A model generated the notes under the pieces. The model was not told the DNA's origin and did no database searches. It saw only the letters and a list, made by a program, of their open reading frames with translations. The position numbers were made by a program, and so were the translations under genes. From assembly GCA_046546375.1 (NCBI GenBank), contig JBKGXV010000001.1:62001-126000 (forward strand): DNA of 64,000 nt. The letters run 5' to 3'. Shown in pieces: positions 7,853-15,660 of this stretch. Position 1 is the stretch's first letter, and each line of letters begins with the position of its first letter. The stretch comes from JAEZKC01 sp046546375 (GTDB lineage Bacteria; Fibrobacterota; Chitinivibrionia; Chitinivibrionales; Chitinispirillaceae).

Positions 7853-9181
7853 CTACTTTTTCCATCTTTTCTTGACCGCTTCGATGGCTTCGTCTCTGGT
7901 GTTCACCTGATTCTCCAGCTGTAGATCGTACACATCAGCAAGTATTTTTCCAAACAGCGGACCGGGATGGAACCCCAGATCTATCAGGTCTTTACCGGAA
8001 AGGAAGGGACGGGGCTTTATCTGCTCGGCTTTCAGTTCACCGAGCCTGGTTTTGAGAAAATAATAGTTCTGAAGCTCTCCGTGACTGGCAAGACAGTCCG
8101 CTCTGTGAAGCTCCATCTCTTCCTGGATTGTGTGACGGGAGAGAAATCTTTTGAGAGTCGATAGGCGCATCTTGGGCACATTCATGAAATTCATGTGATT
8201 TGCCACCATGGATGACACCGTTTCAATCAGAACGTTGGGCGCTCTGAATCTCCTGAGAATCCTTTCGCTCATCTGTGCTCCGATATTGGAGTGGTTGTTG
8301 AAACGGATCCGGTCGCTTATGGTCATGGTGGGAGGTTTGCCGATATCGTGAAGAAGCACAGACCAGGCCAGAGCCGAAGAAGGGTTCTCAGGCATGAATT
8401 TCAACGCGTTTACTGTATGGGTAAAGACATCTCCTTCTGGATGAAATTCAGGCGGCTGTTCTATTCCGCTTAACTCTTCTGCTTCGGGAAGAAACTGCTT
8501 CAGCAGTCCTGTATCACGTAAAAGTATAAGTGCCCGGTCCGGATTAGGCTGGCGCAGCATTTTATCCATTTCGGCAAAAATACGCTCCGGAGAGACTGCT
8601 TTAATCTGTTCGGCTTTGATTTTGACTGCTTCGTATGTCTTTTCCTCAATATCAAATTCGAATCTGGCCCCGAAGCGAATTGCTCTCATCATTCTCAAAT
8701 AGTCCTCATCGAATCTCCGGGCCGGCTCACCTATGGCCCGGATGACCCCGCGTTCGATGTCTCTCTGACCGCCGGTGTAGTCTATCACTTCCTCGGTGAA
8801 TGGATTGAAAAACATACCGTTTATAGTGAAATCCCTGCGCAGGGCATCGGTCTTGAGGTCGGAGAACACGATCTGCTCGGGGTGGCGGCCGTCCTTGATT
8901 CCCACATCCGAACGGAATGTGGCCACTTCGAAAGGAATACCCTCCTCTACAACTATCATAACTCCGAATTGTTCTCCCACTCCGACCGTCTGGGGAAAAA
9001 TATTTGAAATTGCAGAGGGGGTGGCATTAGTGGCGATATCGACATCACCCTTATTGGGCGTTTTCATAATATAGTCCCTGACCCAGCCGCCTGCGAAGAC
9101 AGCCTGGAAACCATGTCTGTTGAGGTTATCCACTATATGCAGGGCTGCTTCAAACTGGATTTCCGGATTCGGTTTTTTCAT
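7853..9181 (-). CDS. cca: CCA tRNA nucleotidyltransferase (poly(A) polymerase family, HD domain)
   Basis: A 442-residue class II nucleotidyltransferase. The catalytic head has AGGWVRD (about residues 27-33) and the GDVDIAT metal-binding motif (about 41-47). RRDFTINGMFFNP (about 114-126) and an RMMRAIRFGARF block follow. A C-terminal HD domain shows HTVNAL and LLHDIGKP (about 289-296). It adds or repairs the 3' CCA of tRNA; poly(A) polymerase activity cannot be excluded. I placed the start at 9181, where AGAAGGA precedes the ATG. The frame is open to 9295, but the extra 38 residues are hydrophobic and not family-like. Confidence 0.9.
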   Translation of the reverse strand: MKKPNPEIQFEAALHIVDNLNRHGFQAVFAGGWVRDYIMKTPNKGDVDIATNATPSAISNIFPQTVGVGEQFGVMIVVEEGIPFEVATFRSDVGIKDGRHPEQIVFSDLKTDALRRDFTINGMFFNPFTEEVIDYTGGQRDIERGVIRAIGEPARRFDEDYLRMMRAIRFGARFEFDIEEKTYEAVKIKAEQIKAVSPERIFAEMDKMLRQPNPDRALILLRDTGLLKQFLPEAEELSGIEQPPEFHPEGDVFTHTVNALKFMPENPSSALAWSVLLHDIGKPPTMTISDRIRFNNHSNIGAQMSERILRRFRAPNVLIETVSSMVANHMNFMNVPKMRLSTLKRFLSRHTIQEEMELHRADCLASHGELQNYYFLKTRLGELKAEQIKPRPFLSGKDLIDLGFHPGPLFGKILADVYDLQLENQVNTRDEAIEAVKKRWKK

Positions 9182-9344
9182 TTTTCCTTCTCTAAATTTA
9201 GAGTATGATTGGATCAAAATAAGTAATTTGAGTATTTTTGAAAAAGAGAATCGTATAAAGATGGATAAAATGCACAAAATCTGAACCGAATGCATTCCCT
9301 TGCAGACTATAACCTCTATATAGCTTATTTCTGAAACTAAATAG

Positions 9345-9350
9345 TTGACA
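9345..9350 (+). promoter_or_regulatory. possible -35 element upstream of the TPR lipoprotein gene
   Basis: A perfect TTGACA lies about 90 bases before the lipoprotein gene start. The best -10 partner, CATCTT 18 bases downstream, matches the consensus at only three of six positions. I therefore treat this as a weak promoter candidate. Confidence 0.28.
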
Positions 9351-9437
9351 GCACCTAAGGGGAGAATGCATCTTTAAAATTGGTTTGATAGAGAAATCAA
9401 CTCACAACAGTATACATCCAGAAAAATGGAGGAGTTC

Positions 9438-10469
9438 ATGAAGTTTGTTGGACGGCTTTTAATCGGTTTAAGCGTTTTGACAATGATAATGTCCTGTACA
9501 TCTTCGGAAGAAGCTGCAGGTGATAGGGCATACAAGCTATCCCAAAAGGCTCAGGGGAACGAAAAACGTACCCAGCTAAAAACTGCTTATATTAATTACC
9601 GCAAAGCTCTCAAGGCCAATCCTGAAAAGGCAAGCATCGACTTGCGTAACAATTTCCTTGAAATGTGTGTTGTTCGGGCTAAACTTGTTCTGGATGAGGG
9701 AAATGTTCAGATGGACGCCATTCCGCTTCTGATGGATGATATTGAAGAGAATCTCACCCCCGAGGTGAAACCTGAACTCCGCCAGCAGTACTCTGCTTTT
9801 CTGGTACAGATGTCGGATACCAGTGCACATAAAGGTAATCATGTCGATGCACTCGATTATGTGGATAAAGCCATTGAATATGCAAACGACCCGGCCCCCT
9901 TTAAGAAAAAACGCGAAGATGTGGCGAAAAAAGTGGCGCGGGATAATTATGATCTGGCAAAAATCGAATACGACCAGGGGAAAAATGATAAAGACAACTC
10001 GGATGCATTGATCAGGGCGGAATATTATGCCAAAGCTGCTCTGTATTTTGATTCCACATTTTCTGATGCCGAGGAACTGCTGAGTGAAATCAGAAAAAAG
10101 AACCTGGATACCTATTCCGCTTTTGTTTCAGTGATTACCAATTATTCCGATTCTGTACTTTTTGACAAGGTTGATGAATATGATATACTGCTGGCTGTTC
10201 CCGCTATTCAGAAAAGAGGCGGCTCAACTGTAGCCATCATAAATATGTACAACTATTCCTATAATCCTCTCCGTATGAAGTCTACGGATTTCGCACTGGT
10301 GGATGTGAACGGGAAGAAGTACAAGGCACGTCAATCCAGGATCACGCCCGATTTTCTGGAACAGGAAAAGGAAATGGAGTTCAAGCTCGTTTTCCCCACT
10401 CCCAGCGCCAAGATCAAGAAGCTAACTTATAAACACGATGATCATTATACGGAGAAGTTTTTCCGCTAA
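9438..10469 (+). CDS. TPR-like lipoprotein of unknown function
   Basis: A 343-residue predicted lipoprotein. The first ~20 residues form a signal peptide ending in a lipobox-like IMSC. I chose the ATG at 9438 because GGAGG lies six bases before it; an ATG at 9426 would contain that site. Residues about 25-215 are helical and charged, with alternating Ala/Tyr/Leu spacing like TPR hairpins (AYINYRKALKANPEKAS, AEYYAKAALYFDSTFSDAEE). The last ~110 residues look like a beta-rich domain. The gene stands alone and ends in a strong terminator. I do not recognise a named family. Confidence 0.75.
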   Translation: MKFVGRLLIGLSVLTMIMSCTSSEEAAGDRAYKLSQKAQGNEKRTQLKTAYINYRKALKANPEKASIDLRNNFLEMCVVRAKLVLDEGNVQMDAIPLLMDDIEENLTPEVKPELRQQYSAFLVQMSDTSAHKGNHVDALDYVDKAIEYANDPAPFKKKREDVAKKVARDNYDLAKIEYDQGKNDKDNSDALIRAEYYAKAALYFDSTFSDAEELLSEIRKKNLDTYSAFVSVITNYSDSVLFDKVDEYDILLAVPAIQKRGGSTVAIINMYNYSYNPLRMKSTDFALVDVNGKKYKARQSRITPDFLEQEKEMEFKLVFPTPSAKIKKLTYKHDDHYTEKFFR

Positions 10470-10497
10470 GACTGTTTTTGAAGAAGGATTACTTAGA

Positions 10498-10527
10498 AAA
10501 GCCCCTGGATTAGGGGCTTTTTTTAAT
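10498..10527 (+). terminator. rho-independent terminator after the TPR lipoprotein gene
   Basis: GCCCCT (10501-10506) and AGGGGC (10512-10517) form a 6-bp stem around a 5-base loop, flanked by an A-run and followed by seven Ts. It lies 30 bases after the lipoprotein stop codon. Confidence 0.9.
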
Positions 10528-10759
10528 GGGATTTTTTCGGAGAGTAAATTTATGATCCGGTACAGATTCACCTCCGGTGTATCGGACGCACTTTTCAGTA
10601 CAAACCAGTGACTTATAATGTTTTAGTACTCAGAGTGGCTTCTTTGACCAAAGCTGGATGCGATCGGGGGAGCAAGCGGAAGGTATTGGTGAAGTTTCGT
10701 TCCAGAAAACAGGGCCTTGAGTGCTGATACGTTTGCTGGGACTCAGAGCTCTTCGTGTG
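10528..10759. other. intergenic region without a recognisable gene
   Basis: About 230 bases between a terminator and the 3' end of the minus-strand gene at 10760. I see no open frame with a ribosome binding site, no tRNA and no strong hairpin. A TATAAT at about 10614 lacks a convincing -35 element. Confidence 0.5.
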
Positions 10760-11242
10760 CTATTTTTTTCCTGATCCTTTTTTTCTGAATTGAACTATTT
10801 TGCCGCTTTCCCGCTCCGGCTCCCGTGGGGGGCGTTCCTTTTTCTTTTCAGGAGAATCCGCAGGAGTTTCTTTGAGAGTTTTTGAGAGATTTACCTTGAG
10901 AATCCGTATTTCATGGGTTCTTTCCGGATTCTGAAACCGTCCTTTCACTATATGCGGGGGTTGAAGTCGTATCACCTGGGGAACGGGAGGGAATTCCTGC
11001 AGACTGGCAAAATGCATCCATAGCCATTTACCGGTTGGCTTAGCGTCGTGATCGATAGTGTAACCGAAACAGATTCCGTAACCGCTGAAACTCCATCCCT
11101 CTTCCTCTGAAAGAACTTTATCCTCCGGTACTTCTCTGATCAGGAGAGCGAAAACGTCCCCTTCCACTGTGAAATCGGTAATCTCTTCAGCTGAAACATA
11201 TCTGGTAGCCAGGTCGATTATTTCATCTTTGGAAACTCCCAT
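10760..11242 (-). CDS. hypothetical protein with basic, proline-rich tail
   Basis: A 160-residue cytosolic protein with no signal peptide or membrane segment. The N-terminal ~110 residues look globular, with helical residues 1-20 and a mixed beta region containing GYGICFGYTIDHDAKPTGKW. The last ~45 residues are Lys/Arg/Glu/Pro-rich and probably disordered. AGAGGTGA precedes the ATG at suitable spacing, so this is a credible gene. I do not recognise the family. It reads divergently from metA and away from it. Confidence 0.65.
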   Translation of the reverse strand: MGVSKDEIIDLATRYVSAEEITDFTVEGDVFALLIREVPEDKVLSEEEGWSFSGYGICFGYTIDHDAKPTGKWLWMHFASLQEFPPVPQVIRLQPPHIVKGRFQNPERTHEIRILKVNLSKTLKETPADSPEKKKERPPREPERESGKIVQFRKKGSGKK

Positions 11243-11538
11243 GATTCACCTCTTTTTGTGCTGGATGAAAATACTGCTGATGCAGAAAAATTAACTCAGG
11301 GCCGGCTAAAAAGAAATTGAAATCTGTTTTTCTTTGAACCTGATGTTGTGAACGGATCTTGAGCAAACAAAGTGCAGCTCAAAACCTATCAGATTAGCCA
11401 AAACTGGGAATTCAGACTGGAAATTTGGGGCTTAGTTCAGAATCCGTCCCTAGAATACCTGAATTTTTATTATTTTTTACCTCCGCGGTGCGCGGGGTGG
11501 CAGCCTTTTTAAAAGAAATTTGAAGGGTTTGGAAAAAA
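11243..11538. other. divergent intergenic region and metA leader
   Basis: About 300 bases between the hypothetical gene (minus) and metA (plus). Near the metA end a short GC-rich hairpin stands out of AT-rich sequence: CCGCG (11483-11487) and CGCGG (11491-11495) with flanking C-G and T-G pairs. It has a 3-base loop and is followed about ten bases later by a short T-run. It is too compact to match the SAM riboswitch classes I know. It may be an attenuator or a leftover terminator. Confidence 0.4.
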
Positions 11539-12432
11539 ATGACCATTGTAGTACCCAAGGATTATCACGGGATAAATGCTCTGGAGAGCAGCAAGGTTCA
11601 CTGTATCTCTTTTGAAGAGGCGTTGAGAGAGGATATCAGGGCTCTGAGAATAGGTGTTCTCAATATCATGCCCAAAGCTGAAACATACGAATTCAGCCTG
11701 CTTCATCCTCTCGGCCGGTCTGTTCTGCAGATTGAGCCGGTTTGGATTCGACTGAAGACTCATCAATACAACAGCAGTGATCAGTCCCACCTGAGAAAAC
11801 TGTATGTGACATTCGAAGAGGCTGTTGCCAAGCAGAATCTGGACGGACTTATAGTGACCGGGGCACCGGTTGAGGAGATACCTTTCAAAGAAGTCAATTA
11901 CTGGGGAGAGATTCAGAGAATTCTCAGGTACGCCCGGAACAATATCGCTTCAACTCTGGGGATTTGTTGGGGTGGACTGGCCTTGGCAAAATTTCTGGGA
12001 ATAGACAAGGAAGTTTATCCTAAAAAGGTGTTCGGGGTTTTCGAGACCACCAATCTTGACCGCAATCATAGAGTGACAGGGGAAATGGATGATGTGTTCT
12101 GGTGTGCTCAGAGCCGCCATTCAGGCATCTCAGACAAGGTGCTGGAGCTTGAGCGCGACAAGGGCAATGTGCATCTGCTTGCTCATTCCAAGGATACGGG
12201 ATACACCATTTTTGAAAGCACTGACAAAAGGTTTCTTGTACATCTGGGTCATCCCGAATATGAACCTCAGAGGCTTATAGAGGAGTATGTCAGGGACAAG
12301 AGTAGGGGACGAAAAGATGTGACTCCTCCTGCCAATCTCAACCTCGAGAATCCGGTGAACACCTGGAGATCGCATCGCATCGAATTTTTCTCTCAGTGGA
12401 TAAAATTCATTCACGAAACCACTTCCTACTGA
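11539..12432 (+). CDS. metA: homoserine O-acetyltransferase, MetA type
   Basis: A 297-residue MetA-family acyltransferase that activates homoserine for methionine synthesis. The catalytic cysteine lies in LGICWGG (Cys143), and the partner His and Glu are in GHPEYE (His238, Glu240). In characterised MetA enzymes, the residue equivalent to Gly111 in E. coli or Glu111 in Bacillus cereus separates succinyl-CoA from acetyl-CoA users. Here TGAPVE places Glu at 112, so acetyl-CoA is the likely donor. The gene heads an operon with cysE 19 bases downstream and then thiS-thiG-thiH. Confidence 0.92.
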   Translation: MTIVVPKDYHGINALESSKVHCISFEEALREDIRALRIGVLNIMPKAETYEFSLLHPLGRSVLQIEPVWIRLKTHQYNSSDQSHLRKLYVTFEEAVAKQNLDGLIVTGAPVEEIPFKEVNYWGEIQRILRYARNNIASTLGICWGGLALAKFLGIDKEVYPKKVFGVFETTNLDRNHRVTGEMDDVFWCAQSRHSGISDKVLELERDKGNVHLLAHSKDTGYTIFESTDKRFLVHLGHPEYEPQRLIEEYVRDKSRGRKDVTPPANLNLENPVNTWRSHRIEFFSQWIKFIHETTSY

Positions 12433-12451
12433 GAGTATTGAGAGGAGAGAG

Positions 12452-13369
12452 ATGAATTTAACACAGTGGATGAATGAAAAGCTGCCCGGCATTGTCGATA
12501 CATTGGAAAACGATCTTCGGAACAGTCCTGACAGTAGACTCGAAGATGGTCTGGACTTAACGGGCAGGAATGATATCTACGAAATTCTGGATGATATTCT
12601 TGCAGTGCTTTTCCCCGGCTACTACAGCAAACAGAAAGTGGCAAAAGGGGATATGAACTTTTTTCTGGCGGATATGCTGCGGCACGTGAGTTTCCGGCTT
12701 GGCAAACATATCCGGGAGGTTTTCAGGTACCGTTGCCGCAAGGACAATTGTCACAACTGCAATTGTGAAGATCGGGCTCAGAGGTCTCTTGTGAGTCTGA
12801 TTGAGTCACTTCCCGGTATCAGGGCAACTCTGCGTGAGGATATCAAAGCGGCTCATGCAGGTGATCCGGCCGCCCGTTTCCTTGATGAAATCATTTTGAG
12901 CTATCCCTGTGTGGAGGCCATCGCCACATACAGGATCGCACATCAGCTTTATAAACTCGATGTGCCAATCATTCCCAGAATCCTTTCGGAAAGAGCGCAC
13001 TCACGTACGGGAATAGATATTCATCCCGGGGCCCAGATAGGCCCGCGCTTTTTCATTGATCACGGGACCGGTGTTGTGATAGGGGAAACGTGCCGCATCG
13101 GAAGCAATGTCAAAATCTACCAGGGGGTCACGTTGGGGGCATTGTCTCCCTTCGATAAGGAGGGTAACCCCCGGACCGGACAGAAAAGGCACCCTGATAT
13201 CGAGGATGATGCGATTATTTATGCCAACGCCACCATTCTGGGCGGAAGGACTGTGATAGGAAAAGGTGCCATAGTAGGTGGTAACACCTGGATCACTCAA
13301 CCGGTCCCGCCGGGACAGCACGTTTACAATAAAGAGGTCCGGAAGGACAAAGAAGCGAAAACACAATGA
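12452..13369 (+). CDS. cysE: serine O-acetyltransferase (long EpsC/SatA-like form)
   Basis: A 305-residue serine acetyltransferase, which makes O-acetylserine for cysteine synthesis. The N-terminal ~120 residues are helical and include a Cys/His-rich stretch (CRKDNCHNCNCEDRAQ). The C-terminal left-handed beta-helix has hexapeptide repeats: DIHPGAQIGPRFFIDHGTG with the catalytic histidine, VVIGETCRIGSNVKIYQGVTLGA in parts, and the late IGKGAIVGGNTWI. GAGAGGAGAGAG gives a strong ribosome binding site. The stop codon overlaps the thiS ATG in an ATGA arrangement. I cannot tell whether the Cys-rich insert binds metal. Confidence 0.9.
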   Translation: MNLTQWMNEKLPGIVDTLENDLRNSPDSRLEDGLDLTGRNDIYEILDDILAVLFPGYYSKQKVAKGDMNFFLADMLRHVSFRLGKHIREVFRYRCRKDNCHNCNCEDRAQRSLVSLIESLPGIRATLREDIKAAHAGDPAARFLDEIILSYPCVEAIATYRIAHQLYKLDVPIIPRILSERAHSRTGIDIHPGAQIGPRFFIDHGTGVVIGETCRIGSNVKIYQGVTLGALSPFDKEGNPRTGQKRHPDIEDDAIIYANATILGGRTVIGKGAIVGGNTWITQPVPPGQHVYNKEVRKDKEAKTQ

Positions 13370-13572
13370 CAGTTCAGATAAAAATTAACGGAACGGTTCA
13401 GCAGGTTCAGACCGGCTCTTCAGTTCTTGATTTTCTCGCATCCCGTTCGATTGAACCCTCCCATGTGGTTGTCGAGCTTAACAGCAGTATTCTTGACCGT
13501 TCGCAGTACGGGGCTACTATGCTTAAAGAAGGTGATTCGGTTGAGGTATTGCGATTTGTAGGGGGAGGATGA
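13366..13572 (+). CDS. thiS: sulfur carrier protein ThiS
   Basis: A 68-residue beta-grasp protein ending in the diagnostic C-terminal Gly-Gly (FVGGG). That end is adenylylated and converted to a thiocarboxylate, which donates sulfur to the thiazole ring of thiamin. The internal pattern VVVELNSSILDRSQY matches ThiS. It overlaps cysE by four bases and precedes thiG by one base. The activating enzyme ThiF is not in the window. Confidence 0.92.
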   Translation: MTVQIKINGTVQQVQTGSSVLDFLASRSIEPSHVVVELNSSILDRSQYGATMLKEGDSVEVLRFVGGG

Positions 13573-13573
13573 A

Positions 13574-14356
13574 ATGGAAACCAAAGATAAAGACGAACTG
13601 GTGATAGGAGGTGTCAATGTCCGTTCAAGGCTTATCACCGGTTCTGGTAAATACAGTGATGACCGCGTCATTAAAGATGTGCTCGATGCTGCTGAATGTG
13701 ACATCATAACGGTTGCATTGCGCAGAATCGATATCGATAAGCCTCAGGAAGGAATACTTGAATATATTCCTGAAGGGAAAATTCTGCTGCCTAACACATC
13801 CGGAGCCAGAACTGCCGAGGAGGCGGTTCGAATCGCCAGATTATCCAGAGCGATGGGATGTGGGAACTGGATTAAAATTGAAGTCATATCAGACAATACC
13901 TACCTTCTTCCGGATAACAGCGAGACCATCAAGGCTACCGAAGTATTGGCAAAAGAGGATTTCGTTGTGCTTCCCTATATGTGTCCCGATCTCTACACCG
14001 CACGCCGGCTCGTGGATGCAGGGGCGGCAGCTGTGATGCCGCTGGGCTCGCCCATTGGATCCAACAGGGGATTGAAAACTCTTGAGCTGGTGGAGATTAT
14101 GGTGGCGGAAATCAATGTGCCGGTGATTGTTGATGCGGGAATCGGCAAGCCCTCTCATGCAGCACAGGCTATGGAGCTGGGAGTGGATGCCGTTCTTCTA
14201 AATACCGCTATAGCCACCAGTGATGACCCGGTAGCGATGGCACAGGCTTTCAAGCATGCGGTCAAAGCAGGACGTCTGGCATATCTTGCTGGAATGGCCG
14301 TAACTTCCAGAACGGCTCAAGCTTCTTCGCCTCTTACCGGATTTCTGGGGTCCTGA
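13574..14356 (+). CDS. thiG: thiazole synthase ThiG
   Basis: A 260-residue TIM-barrel thiazole synthase. It has TGSGKYSDD near the N-terminus, the ALRRID block (about 48-53) and LLPNTSGARTAEEAVRIAR (about 74-92). The catalytic lysine lies in NWIKIEVI (about 98-105). VMPLGSPIGSNRG, PVIVDAGIGKPSHA and DAVLLNTAIA line the phosphate-binding end. It condenses deoxyxylulose phosphate, dehydroglycine and ThiS thiocarboxylate. It is tightly packed between thiS and thiH. Confidence 0.96.
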   Translation: METKDKDELVIGGVNVRSRLITGSGKYSDDRVIKDVLDAAECDIITVALRRIDIDKPQEGILEYIPEGKILLPNTSGARTAEEAVRIARLSRAMGCGNWIKIEVISDNTYLLPDNSETIKATEVLAKEDFVVLPYMCPDLYTARRLVDAGAAAVMPLGSPIGSNRGLKTLELVEIMVAEINVPVIVDAGIGKPSHAAQAMELGVDAVLLNTAIATSDDPVAMAQAFKHAVKAGRLAYLAGMAVTSRTAQASSPLTGFLGS

Positions 14357-14362
14357 GTTGTT

Positions 14363-15475
14363 ATGTCCTTTTATGAAATTATAAAAGAGTATAGGGATTT
14401 CGATGTAGATGCATACTGTTCATCGGTGACTCCGGATAAAATAAGAAAAATTCTGACTAAAGACAGAATTAACGAGCTTGATTTCCTTGCACTGCTTTCC
14501 GATGCGGCTGTTCCGTTTCTTGAGCAAATGGCCTGCAGAGCTCGAGACTTAACCCGATCACATTTCGGAAATGTGGTTTTTCTCTTCACTCCTCTCTACA
14601 TTTCAAATGTCTGTGAAAATGTGTGCGCCTATTGTTCTTTTGCTCGCCAGCATAGAATAAAGCGGCGACATCTTTCAGCTGAGGAGGTGCGTGCGGAGGC
14701 CCAAAGAATAGCCCGCATGGGAATACGGCATATCCTTGTGCTTACAGGTGAATCTCCCAAAGTGGCAACTTTGGATTACCTCAAACAAAGCATAACTGTT
14801 CTTAAGGAGTACTTTTCATCCATTGCTGTGGAGATTTATGCTTTGGATAGTGAGGGCTATGGGGAACTTGTGAAGTGCGGAGTCGACGGGCTGACTATTT
14901 ATCAGGAAACATATGATGAGTCTCTTTATATGAAACTGCATCAAGGCGGCCCCAAAGAGGATTATCTATTTCGTCTTGAAGCCCCTGAAAGAGGAGGGGA
15001 ACAGGGAATGCGGGCCATTACCATCGGTGCTCTTCTGGGTCTTGCCGAACCGCGCAGAGAAGCTTTTTTAGGTGCTCTTCATTCCCGTTTCCTTCAGAGC
15101 ACATTTCCTTCCGCCGAGGTGTCCCTGTCCTTTCCCCGAATCAGACCTTTGGCCGGGGAGTTCAGGCCCGCCTACACAATCAGTGACAAGCTTTTTGTAC
15201 AGTTTATGACCGCGTATCGGATTTTCATGCCCCATTCTGGGATTACCGTCTCTACACGCGAATCGCTGGATTTCCGTAATGCCATTTTGCCTATGGGGCC
15301 CACCAAGGTATCTGCCGGGGTTTCCACTTCAGTGGGAGGTCACAGTGACAATCCTTCCGAGTCCCAGTTTGAAATCGCTGATACCCGCTCAGTTGAGGAA
15401 ATGAAGCGTGATCTGAAGATTTTGGGCTTTCAACCGGTGATGCATGATTGGAACTTCAATCTTGTTCAGGGTTGA
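14363..15475 (+). CDS. thiH: 2-iminoacetate synthase ThiH (radical SAM)
   Basis: A 370-residue radical SAM enzyme that cleaves tyrosine to dehydroglycine for thiazole synthesis. The iron-sulfur motif is CENVCAYCSF (about residues 84-93), a CxxxCxxC signature. HILVLTGESP (about 128-137) is the downstream GE motif, and GLTIYQETYDE and MRAITIGALLGL follow, as in ThiH. Using ThiH rather than the oxygen-dependent glycine oxidase ThiO suits anaerobic or microaerobic life. It is the last gene of the operon. No TPP riboswitch was seen upstream of metA or within the cluster. Confidence 0.95.
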   Translation: MSFYEIIKEYRDFDVDAYCSSVTPDKIRKILTKDRINELDFLALLSDAAVPFLEQMACRARDLTRSHFGNVVFLFTPLYISNVCENVCAYCSFARQHRIKRRHLSAEEVRAEAQRIARMGIRHILVLTGESPKVATLDYLKQSITVLKEYFSSIAVEIYALDSEGYGELVKCGVDGLTIYQETYDESLYMKLHQGGPKEDYLFRLEAPERGGEQGMRAITIGALLGLAEPRREAFLGALHSRFLQSTFPSAEVSLSFPRIRPLAGEFRPAYTISDKLFVQFMTAYRIFMPHSGITVSTRESLDFRNAILPMGPTKVSAGVSTSVGGHSDNPSESQFEIADTRSVEEMKRDLKILGFQPVMHDWNFNLVQG

Positions 15476-15660
15476 AGAATGCTTCTACTCTGCTGATTTA
15501 CCCCAGCCCTCTGGCACTCTTGTTAGTTGCGCGCAACCATTCATACCACGTATTTTAACATTACCGCTTGGAAAAAGTGATTCTGAGTAATGAAATCCTT
15601 ATGGATTTTATGGCATACTTACCTTGTTACGAATATGATGAACCCGTGAAGGAGGGTGTG

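Noticed and set aside
10600..10640. TATAAT at about 10614 as promoter of a small RNA
   Set aside because: No -35 element and no terminator or gene downstream before metA.
11280..11538. SAM riboswitch before metA
   Set aside because: I could not find the core motifs of SAM-I, SAM-II or SAM-III; only a short GC hairpin is present.
12433..14362. TPP riboswitch for the thi genes
   Set aside because: Gene junctions are too short and the CUGAGA core with its stems is not seen before the operon.
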